A DNA stretch of 32,429 bases from Aphanomyces cochlioides (taxonomy: Eukaryota; Oomycota; Saprolegniomycetes; Saprolegniales; Verrucalvaceae). A program made the translations under genes and the position numbers. This document shows positions 23,562 to 32,429 of the stretch, piece by piece. The notes below the pieces were generated by a model, which had not been told where the DNA came from, ran no database searches, and saw only the letters and a list, made by a program, of their open reading frames with translations. The stretch is taken from NCBI GenBank assembly GCA_019828595.1, contig JAHQRK010000085.1, positions 1 through 32,429 on the forward strand, in the 5' to 3' direction. Within the stretch, counting starts at the first letter, position 1. The number at the start of each line of letters is the position of its first letter.

Positions 23562-25386
23562 GTGGCATCGAGATGCAGTTTGTGGGGTATGCTTGGGACT
23601 CTCGCGTGTTGATTTCGGACCAAGTTGGTGCTTGGTCGTCCACCACACGAGCATGACACCTTTCAAACATGCCAGACGTGGCGAGTGGGTGTCTCGATGG
23701 GGTCGAGATGTGCATGTGGCACGTGTGTACCAAGTGGAGAAAAAGTGGCATCGAGATGCAGTTTGTGGGGTATGCTTGGGACTCTCGCGTGTTGATTTCG
23801 GACCAAGTTGGTGCTTGGTCGTCCACCACACGAGCATGACACCTTTCAAACATGCCAGACGTGGCGAGTGGGTGTCTCGATGGGGTCGAGATGTGCATGT
23901 GGCACGTGTGTACCAAGTGGAGAAAAAGTGGCATCGAGATGCAGTTTGTGGGGTATGCTTGGGACTCTCGCGTGTTGATTTCGGACCAAGTTGGTGCTTG
24001 GTCGTCCACCACACGAGCATGACACCTTTCAAACATGCCAGACGTGGCGAGTGGGTGTCTCGATGGGGTCGAGATGTGCATGTGGCACGTGTGTACCAAG
24101 TGGAGAAAAAGTGGCATCGAGATGCAGTTTGTGGGGTATGCTTGGGACTCTCGCGTGTTGATTTCGGACCAAGTTGGTGCTTGGTCGTCCACCACACGAG
24201 CATGACACCTTTCAAACATGCCAGACGTGGCGAGTGGGTGTCTCGATGGGGTCGAGATGTGCATGTGGCACGTGTGTACCAAGTGGAGAAAAAGTGGCAT
24301 CGAGATGCAGTTTGTGGGGTATGCTTGGGACTCTCGCGTGTTGATTTCGGACCAAGTTGGTGCTTGGTCGTCCACCACACGAGCATGACACCTTTCAAAC
24401 ATGCCAGACGTGGCGAGTGGGTGTCTCGATGGGGTCGAGATGTGCATGTGGCACGTGTGTACCAAGTGGAGAAAAAGTGGCATCGAGATGCAGTTTGTGG
24501 GGTATGCTTGGGACTCTCGCGTGTTGATTTCGGACCAAGTTGGTGCTTGGTCGTCCACCACACGAGCATGACACCTTTCAAACATGCCAGACGTGGCGAG
24601 TGGGTGTCTCGATGGGGTCGAGATGTGCATGTGGCACGTGTGTACCAAGTGGAGAAAAAGTGGCATCGAGATGCAGTTTGTGGGGTATGCTTGGGACTCT
24701 CGCGTGTTGATTTCGGACCAAGTTGGTGCTTGGTCGTCCACCACACGAGCATGACACCTTTCAAACATGCCAGACGTGGCGAGTGGGTGTCTCGATGGGG
24801 TCGAGATGTGCATGTGGCACGTGTGTACCAAGTGGAGAAAAAGTGGCATCGAGATGCAGTTTGTGGGGTATGCTTGGGACTCTCGCGTGTTGATTTCGGA
24901 CCAAGTTGGTGCTTGGTCGTCCACCACACGAGCATGACACCTTTCAAACATGCCAGACGTGGCGAGTGGGTGTCTCGATGGGGTCGAGATGTGCATGTGG
25001 CACGTGTGTACCAAGTGGAGAAAAAGTGGCATCGAGATGCAGTTTGTGGGGTATGCTTGGGACTCTCGCGTGTTGATTTCGGACCAAGTTGGTGCTTGGT
25101 CGTCCACCACACGAGCATGACACCTTTCAAACATGCCAGACGTGGCGAGTGGGTGTCTCGATGGGGTCGAGATGTGCATGTGGCACGTGTGTACCAAGTG
25201 GAGAAAAAGTGGCATCGAGATGCAGTTTGTGGGGTATGCTTGGGACTCTCGCGTGTTGATTTCGGACCAAGTTGGTGCTTGGTCGTCCACCACACGAGCA
25301 TGACACCTTTCAAACATGCCAGACGTGGCGAGTGGGTGTCTCGATGGGGTCGAGATGTGCATGTGGCACGTGTGTACCAAGTGGAG

Positions 25387-25390
25387 AAAA
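25387..25390 (+). other. A-tract contraction (A4 instead of A5)
   Basis: Four-A copy ten monomers after the A6 at 23556 and six monomers before the A6 at 26484. Confidence 0.9.
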
Positions 25391-26483
25391 GTGGCATCGA
25401 GATGCAGTTTGTGGGGTATGCTTGGGACTCTCGCGTGTTGATTTCGGACCAAGTTGGTGCTTGGTCGTCCACCACACGAGCATGACACCTTTCAAACATG
25501 CCAGACGTGGCGAGTGGGTGTCTCGATGGGGTCGAGATGTGCATGTGGCACGTGTGTACCAAGTGGAGAAAAAGTGGCATCGAGATGCAGTTTGTGGGGT
25601 ATGCTTGGGACTCTCGCGTGTTGATTTCGGACCAAGTTGGTGCTTGGTCGTCCACCACACGAGCATGACACCTTTCAAACATGCCAGACGTGGCGAGTGG
25701 GTGTCTCGATGGGGTCGAGATGTGCATGTGGCACGTGTGTACCAAGTGGAGAAAAAGTGGCATCGAGATGCAGTTTGTGGGGTATGCTTGGGACTCTCGC
25801 GTGTTGATTTCGGACCAAGTTGGTGCTTGGTCGTCCACCACACGAGCATGACACCTTTCAAACATGCCAGACGTGGCGAGTGGGTGTCTCGATGGGGTCG
25901 AGATGTGCATGTGGCACGTGTGTACCAAGTGGAGAAAAAGTGGCATCGAGATGCAGTTTGTGGGGTATGCTTGGGACTCTCGCGTGTTGATTTCGGACCA
26001 AGTTGGTGCTTGGTCGTCCACCACACGAGCATGACACCTTTCAAACATGCCAGACGTGGCGAGTGGGTGTCTCGATGGGGTCGAGATGTGCATGTGGCAC
26101 GTGTGTACCAAGTGGAGAAAAAGTGGCATCGAGATGCAGTTTGTGGGGTATGCTTGGGACTCTCGCGTGTTGATTTCGGACCAAGTTGGTGCTTGGTCGT
26201 CCACCACACGAGCATGACACCTTTCAAACATGCCAGACGTGGCGAGTGGGTGTCTCGATGGGGTCGAGATGTGCATGTGGCACGTGTGTACCAAGTGGAG
26301 AAAAAGTGGCATCGAGATGCAGTTTGTGGGGTATGCTTGGGACTCTCGCGTGTTGATTTCGGACCAAGTTGGTGCTTGGTCGTCCACCACACGAGCATGA
26401 CACCTTTCAAACATGCCAGACGTGGCGAGTGGGTGTCTCGATGGGGTCGAGATGTGCATGTGGCACGTGTGTACCAAGTGGAG

Positions 26484-26489
26484 AAAAAA
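26484..26489 (+). other. A-tract expansion (A6 instead of A5)
   Basis: Third A6 copy, 16 monomers after the one at 23556. It lies in the last full monomer before heterogeneity begins at 26603. Confidence 0.9.
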
Positions 26490-28293
26490 GTGGCATCGAG
26501 ATGCAGTTTGTGGGGTATGCTTGGGACTCTCGCGTGTTGATTTCGGACCAAGTTGGTGCTTGGTCGTCCACCACACGAGCATGACACCTTTCAAACATGC
26601 CATGACGTGGCGAGTGGGTGTCTCGATGGGGTCGAGATGTGCATGTGGCACGTGTGTACCAAGTGGAGAAAAAGTGGCATCGAGATGCAGTTTGTGGGGT
26701 ATGCTTGGGACTCTCGCGTGTTGATTTCGGACCAAGTTGGTGCTTGGTCGTCCACCACACGAGCGTGACACCTTTCAAAACATGCCAGACGTGGCGAGTG
26801 GGTGTCTCGATGGGGTCGAGATGTGCATGTGGCACGTGTGTACCAAGTGGAGAAAAAGTGGCATCGAGATCGCAGTTTGTGGGTATGCTCGGGACTTTCT
26901 CGCGTGTTGATTTCGGACCAAGTTGGTGCTTGGTCGTCCACCACACGAGCATGACACCTTTCAAACATGCCAGACGTGGCGAGTGGGTGTCTCGATGGGG
27001 TCGAAGAATGTGCATGTGGCACGTGTGTACCAAGTGGAAAAAAGTGGCATCGAGATGCAGTTTGTGGGGTATGCTTGGGACTCTCGCGTGTTGATTTCGG
27101 ACCAAGTTGGTGCTTGGTCGTCCCACCACACGAGCATGACACCTTTCAAACATGCCAGACGTGGCGAGTGGGTGTCTCGATGGGGTCGAGACGTGCATGT
27201 GGCACGTGTGTACCAAGTGGAGAAAAAGTGGCATCGAGATGCAGTTTGTGGGGTATGCTTGGGACTCTCGCGTGTTGATTTCGGACCAAGTTGGTGCTTG
27301 GTCGTCCACCACATGAGCATGACACCTTTCAAACATGCCAGACGTGGCGAGTGGGTGTCTCGATGGGGTCGAGATGTGCATGTGGCACGTGTGTACCAAG
27401 TGGAGAAAAAGTGGCATCGAGATGCAGTTTGTGGGGTATGCTTGGGACTCTCGCGTGTTGATTTCAGGACCAAGTTGGTGCTTGGTCGTCCCGCCACACG
27501 AGCATGACACCTTTCAAACATGCCAGACGTGGCGAGTGGGTGTCTCGATGGGTCGAGATGCGTGTGGCACGTGTGTACCAAGTGAGAAAAAGTGGCATCG
27601 AGATGTAGTTTGTGGGGTATGCTTGGGACTCTCGCGTGTTGATTTCGGACCAAGTTGGTGCTTGGTCGTCCACCACACGAGCATGACACCTTTCAAACAT
27701 GCCAGACGTGGGGCGAGTGGGTGTCTCGATGGGGTCGAGATGTGCATGTGGCACGTGTGTACCAAGTGGAGAAAAAGTGGCATCGAGATGCAGTTTGTGG
27801 GGCATGCTTGGAACTCTCGCGTGTTGATTTCGGAACTAAAGTTGGTGCTTTGGTCGTCCACCACACGAGCATGACACCTTTCAAACACTGCCAGACGTGG
27901 TGAGTGGGTGTCTCGATGGGGTCGATATGTGCATGTGGCACGTGTGTACCAAGTGGAGAAAAAGTGGCATCGAGATGCAGCTTTTGGGGTATGCTTGGAC
28001 TCTCGCGTGTTGATTTCGGACCAAGTTGGTGCTTGGTCGTCCACCACACGAGCATGACACCTTTCAAACATGCCAGACGTGGCGAGTGGGTGTCTCGATG
28101 GGGGTCGAGATGTGCATGTGGCACGTGTGTACCAAGTGGAGAAAAAGTGGCATCGAGATGCAGTTTGTGGGGTATGCTTGGGACTCTCGCGTGTTGATTT
28201 CGGACCAAGTTGGTGCTTGGTCGTCCACCACACGAGCATGACACCTTTCAAACATGCCAGACGTGGCGAGTGGGTGTCTCGATGGGGTCGAGA

Positions 28294-28299
28294 TATGCA
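28294..28299. other. Variant ATGCAT site from G to A change
   Basis: GAGATATGCATG replaces GAGATGTGCATG. The same change recurs near 29588, so it is shared by two separated tail monomers. Confidence 0.7.
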
Positions 28300-29039
28300 T
28301 GTGGCACGTGTGTACCAAGTGGAGAAAAAGTGGCATCGAGATGCAGTTTGTGGGTGCTGTCGGGACTCTCGCGTGTTGATTTCGGACCAAGTTGGTGCTT
28401 GGTTGGTCCACCACACGAGCATGACACCTTTCAAACATGCCAGACGTGGCGAGTGGGTGTCTCGATGGGGTCGAGATGTGCATGTGGCACGTGTGTACCA
28501 AGTGGAGAAAAAGTGGCATCGAGATGCAGTTTGTGGGGTATGCTTGGGACTCTCGCGTGTTGATTTCGGACCAAGTTGGTGCTTGGTCGTCCACCACACG
28601 AGCATGACACCTTTCAAACATGCCAGACGTGGCGAGTGGGTGTCTCGATGGGGTCGAGATGTGCATGTGGCACGTGTGTACCAAAGTGGAGAAAAAGTGG
28701 CATCGAGATGCAGTTTGTGGGGTATGCTTGGGACTCTCGCGTGTTGATTTCGGACCAAGTTGGTGCTTGGTCGTCCACCACACGAGCATGACACCTTTCA
28801 AACATGCCAGACGTGGCGAGTGGGTGTCTCGATGGGGTCGAGATGTGCATGTGGCACGTGTGTACCAAGTGGAGAAAAAAGTGGCATCGAGATGCAGTTT
28901 GTGGGGTATGCTTGGGACTATCGCGTGTTGATTTCGGACCAAGTTGGTGCTTGGTCGTCCACCACACGAGCATGACACCTTTCAAACATGCCAGACGTGG
29001 CGAGTGGGTGTCTCGATGGGGTCGAGATGTGCATGTGGC

Positions 29040-30530
29040 ACGTGGGTACCAAAGTGGAGAAAAAGTGGCATCGAGATGCAGTTTGTGGGGTATGCTTGGG
29101 ACTCTCGCGTGTTGATTTCGGACCAAGTTGGTGCTTGGTCGTCCACCACACGAGCATGACACCTTTCAAACATGCCAGACGTGGCGAGTGGGTGTCTCGA
29201 TGGGGGTCGAGATGTGCATGTGGCACGTGTGTACCAAGTGAGAAAAAGTGGCATCGAGATGCAGTTTGTGGGGTATGTTGGGACTCTCGCGTGTTGATTT
29301 CGGACCAAGTTGGTGCTTGGTCGTCCACCACACCGAGCGTGACACCTTTCAAACATGCCAGACGTGGCGAGTGGGTGTCTCGATGGGGTCGATGTGCCGA
29401 TGCGTGTGGCACGTGGGTACCAAAAGTGGAGAAAAAGTGGCATCGAGATGCAGTTTGTGGGGTATGCTTGGGACTCTCGCGTGTTGATTTGGGGACCAAG
29501 TTGGTGCTTGGTCGTCCACCACACGAGCATGACACCTTTTTCAAACATGCCAGACGTGGCGAGTGGGTGTCTCGATGGGGTCGAGATATGCATGTGGCAC
29601 GTGTGTACCGAAAGTGGAGAAAAAGTGGCATCGAGATGCAGTTTGTGGGGTATGCTTGGGACTCTCGCGTGTTGATTTCGGACCAAGTTGGTGCTTGGTC
29701 GTCCACCACACGAGCATGACACCTTTCAAACATGCCAGACGTGGCGAGTGGGTGTCTCGATGGGGTCGAGATGTGCATGTGGCACGTGTGTACCAAGTGG
29801 AGAAAAAGTGGCATCGAGATGCAGTTTGTGGGGTATGCTTGGGACTCTCGCGTGTTGATTTCGGACCAAGTTGGTGCTTGGTCGTCCACCACACGAGCAT
29901 GACACCTTTCAAACATGCCAGGACGTGGTGAGTGGGTGTCTCGATGGGGTCGAGATGTGCATGTGGCACGTGTGTACCAAGTGAGAGAAAAAGTGGCATC
30001 GAGATGCAGTTTGTGGGGTATGCTTGGGACTCTCGCGTGTTGATTTCGGACCAAGTTGGTGCTTGGTCGTCCACCACACGAGCATGACACCTTTCAAACA
30101 TGCCAGACGTGGCGAGTGGGTGTCTCGATGGGGTCGAGATGTGCATGTGGCACGTGTGTACCAAGTGGAGAAAAAGTGGCATCGAGATGCAGTTTGTGGG
30201 GTATGCTTGGGACTCTCGCGTGTTGATTTCGGACCAAGTTGGTGCTTGGTCGTCCACCACACGAGCATGACACCTTTCAAACATGCCAGACGTGGCGAGT
30301 GGGTGTCTCGATGGGGTCGAGATGTGCATGTGGCACGTGTGTACCAAGTGAAAAAGTGGCATCGAGATGCAGTTTGTGGGGTATGCTTGGGACTCTCGCG
30401 TGTTGATTTCGGACCAAGTTGGTGCTTGGTCGTCCACCACACGAGCATGACACCTTTCAAACATGCCAGACGTGGCGAGTGGGTGTCTCGATGGGGTCGA
30501 GATGTGCATGTGGCACGTGGGTACCAAAAG
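29040..30530 (+). repeat. Tail monomers of the GGGTACC / lengthened-A subtype
   Basis: Three monomers carry T to G changes at 29045, 29416 and 30520, converting GTGTGTACC to GTGGGTACC, each followed by a lengthened A-run (ACCAAAGTGG at 29045; ACCAAAAGTGG at 29416 and 30520). The same A-run lengthening without the T to G change occurs near 28683, 30893, 32162 and 32347. Two different linked changes shared by non-adjacent monomers suggest common descent, that is a subfamily, rather than independent errors (inference). Confidence 0.65.
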
Positions 30531-31400
30531 TGGAGAAAAAGTGGCATCGAGATGCAGTTTGTGGGGTATGTTGGGACTCTCGCGTGTTGATTTCGGACCA
30601 AGTTGGTGCTTGGTCGTCCACCACACGAGCATGACACCTTTCAAACATGCCAGACGTGGCGAGTGGGTGTCTCGATGGGGTCGAGATGTGCATGTGGCAC
30701 GTGTGTACCAAGTGGAGAAAAAGTGGCATCGAGATGCAGTTTGTGGGGTATGATTGGGACTCTCGCGTGTTGATTTCGGACCAAGTTGGTGCTTGGTCGT
30801 CCACCACACGAGCATGACACCTTTCAAACATGCCAGACGTGGCGAGTGGGTGTCTCGATGGGGTTGAGATGTGCATGTGGCACGTGTGTACCAAAAGTGG
30901 AGAAAAAGTGGCATCGAGATGCAGTTTGTGGGGTATGCTTGGGACTCTCACGTGTTGATTTCGGACCAAGTTGGTGCTTGGTCGTCCACCACACGAGCGT
31001 GACACCTTTCAAACATGCCAGACGTGGCGAGTGGGTGTCTCGATGGGGTCGAGATGTGCATGTGGCACGTGTGTGCAAGTGAGAAAAAAGTGGCATCGAG
31101 ATGCAGTTTGTGGGGTATGCTTGGGACTCTCACGTGTTGATTTCGGACCAAGTTGGTGCTTGGTCGTCCACCACACGAGCATGACACCTTCAAACATGCC
31201 AGACGTGGCAAGTGGGTGTCTCGATGGGGTCGAGATGTGCATGTGGCACGTGTGTACCAAGTGAAAAAAGTGGCATCGAGATGCAGTTTGTGCGGTATGT
31301 TGGGACTCTCGCGTGTTGATTTCGGACCAAGTTGGTCTTGGTCGTCCACCACACGAGCATGACACCTTTCAAACATGCCAGACGTGGCGAGTGGGTGTCT

Positions 31401-31465
31401 AAATGGGGGAGAGATGGGAATGTGGCACGTGTGTACCAAGTGGAGAAAAAGTGGAATAGAGATGA
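31401..31465 (+). repeat. Hypermutated monomer segment with C to A bias
   Basis: One monomer carries nine substitutions in 65 bases: C to A at 31401, 31410, 31419, 31455, 31458 and 31465; T to G at 31409 and 31417; G to A at 31402. There is no length change in this segment. Neighbouring tail monomers show mainly indels and scattered transitions, so this cluster is unlike its surroundings in both density and type. Confidence 0.85.
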
Positions 31466-32321
31466 AGTTTGTGGGGTATGCTTGGGACTCTCGCGTGTTG
31501 ATTTCGGACCAAGTTGGTGCTTGGTCGTCCACCACACGAGCATGACACCTTTCAAACATGCCAGACGTGGCGAGTGGGTGTCTCGATGGGTCGAGATGTG
31601 CATGTGGCACGTGTGTACCAAGTGGAGAAAAAGTGGCATCGAGATGCAGTTTGTGGGGTATGCTTGGGACTCTCCGTGATTTTCGGACCAAGTTGGTGCT
31701 TGGTCGTCCACCACACGAGCATGACACCTTTCAAACATGCCAGACGTGGCGAGTGGGTGTCTCGATGGGGTCGAGATGTGCATGTGGCACGTGTGTACCA
31801 AGTGGAGAAAAAGTGGCATCGAGATGCAGTTTGTGGGGTATGCTTGGGACTCTCGCATGTTGATTTGGACCAAGTTGGTGCTTGGTCGTCCGCACACGAG
31901 CATGACACCTTCTCAAACATGCAGACGTGGCAGTGGGTGTCTCGATGGGGTCGAGATGTGCATGTGGCACGTGTGTACCAAGTGGAGAAAAAGTGGCATC
32001 GAGATGCAGTTTGTGGGGTATGCTTGGGACTCTCGCGTGTTGATTTCGGACCAAGTTGGTGCTTGGTCGTCCACCACACGAGCATGACACCTTTCAAACA
32101 TGCCAGACGTGGCGAGTGGGTGTCTCGATGGGGTCGAGATGTGCATGTGGCACGTGTGTACCAAAAGTGGAGAAAAAGTGGCATCGAGATGCAGTTTGTG
32201 GGGTATGCTTGGGACTCTCGCGTGTTGATTTCGGACCAAGTTGGTGCTTGGTCGTCCACCACACGAGCATGACACCTTTCAAACATGCCAGACGTGGCGA
32301 GTGGGTGTCTCGATGGGGTCG

Positions 32322-32429
32322 AGATGTGCATGTGGCACGTGTGTACCAAAAGTGGAGAAAAAGTGGCATCGAGATGCAGTTTGTGGGGTATGCTTGGGAC
32401 TCTCGCGTGTTGATTTCGGACCAAGTTCG
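32322..32429 (+). repeat. Partial terminal monomer at the window end
   Basis: The last unit runs 108 bp, carries the ACCAAAAGTGG variant, and stops inside the GACCAAGTTGG segment, ending GTTCG instead of GTTGG. The C at the penultimate position may be a real variant or an end effect. The array evidently continues, or the contig breaks, here. Confidence 0.8.

Larger units (their letters stand above)
4960..26602 (+). repeat. Highly homogenised satellite core (about 118 monomers)
   Basis: About 21.6 kb of monomers in which I see no base substitution. The only differences are a GT expansion near 9079-9086, A6 tracts at 16784-16789, 23556-23561 and 26484-26489, and an A4 tract at 25387-25390. Runs of 42 and 37 monomers separate the first three of these with no other change. 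Spacings are exact: 6772 bp is 37 units plus one, and 2928 bp is 16 units. No higher-order repeat is visible, because neighbouring monomers are all the same. Either very recent amplification or gene-conversion-like homogenisation, or an assembly consensus effect, could give this. Confidence 0.93.
1..32429 (+). repeat. 183-bp satellite DNA, head-to-tail tandem array (about 176 full monomers)
   Basis: The same 183-bp unit recurs from the first to the last base, always in the same orientation; for example the AGATGTGCATG motif starts at 277 and again at 460. From 277 to 26634 there are 144 full units, and from 26635 to 32321 another 31, plus one full and one 93-bp unit at the start and a 108-bp partial at the end. 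Consensus composition is A38 C37 G62 T46. There is no non-satellite insertion anywhere. Tandem arrays of nucleosome-sized monomers are typical of eukaryotic heterochromatin (established knowledge); the chromosomal location and species are not determinable here. No gene lies in this stretch; I see no rRNA, tRNA or transposon sequence within the monomer. Confidence 0.98.
26603..32429 (+). repeat. Heterogeneous satellite tail (about 31 monomers)
   Basis: From an inserted T at 26603 onward most monomers carry one to several differences. There are homopolymer indels (GGGG to GGG or GGGGG, CC to CCC), small insertions (TT near 26894, GG near 27712), deletions (3 bp near 30350, several bases near 31674), and substitutions. 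Some units are still exact consensus, for example around 28500-28670 and 29640-29900. Several variants recur in separate monomers: a lengthened ACCAAAAGTGG, a T to G giving GGGTACC, AGCGTGACACC, TATGTTGGG and ATATGCATG. No change of orientation or foreign insertion is present. The sequence ends within a monomer, so this is not shown to be the array edge. Confidence 0.92.

Noticed and set aside
4808..23659. A 6,283-codon open frame on the minus strand, and similar giant open frames at 966-9200 (-), 8981-16840 (+), 9019-16887 (-), 16713-23612 (+) and 16707-26771 (-)
   Set aside because: They are translations of the 183-bp satellite in stop-free phases and overlap each other on both strands. One-base A-tract indels make them switch phase, there are no start or end contexts, and the repeat peptides match no domain I recognise.
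1..32429. CRISPR array
   Set aside because: There are no short repeats separated by unique spacers; the entire 183-bp unit is repeated without variable spacers.
26603..32429. Foreign insertion or decayed transposon in the heterogeneous tail
   Set aside because: Every segment still aligns to the 183-bp monomer in order; there are only substitutions and small indels, with no terminal repeats or non-satellite sequence.

Overview
The whole window is one uninterrupted head-to-tail tandem array of a 183-bp satellite monomer, about 176 full-length copies plus partial ones, all in the same orientation. I found no protein-coding gene, RNA gene, transposon, CRISPR array or unique flanking DNA. Both window ends lie inside the array, so its true size is larger. 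The consensus monomer is about 54% GC (A38 C37 G62 T46), has a strong G-over-C bias on the + strand, contains only two TpA steps, and keeps 11 CpGs. Such an array of nucleosome-sized monomers points to a eukaryotic chromosome (centromeric, pericentromeric, subtelomeric or knob-type heterochromatin). A plant is plausible, but I cannot identify the species or a named satellite family from sequence alone. || Layout: (1) 1-4501, near-identical monomers, with one truncated 93-bp monomer at about 168-276 and three copies with a shortened A-tract. (2) 4502-4959, an island of about 2.5 diverged monomers. (3) 4960-26602, about 118 monomers in which I see no base substitution; the only changes are A-tract length changes at one site and one GT expansion. 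(4) 26603-32429, about 31 monomers that abruptly become heterogeneous, with many substitutions and small indels, some shared between copies. || Very long open frames (up to about 6,280 codons) cross the array on both strands. They follow from the monomer length: 183 is divisible by 3 and three of the six frames of the monomer happen to lack a stop. They are not genes. The interest lies in how the array evolves: extreme homogenisation, a sharp homogeneity boundary, a relic island, a half-unit deletion near an internal imperfect repeat, and a tail subfamily. Assembly or consensus artefacts must be excluded for several of these.
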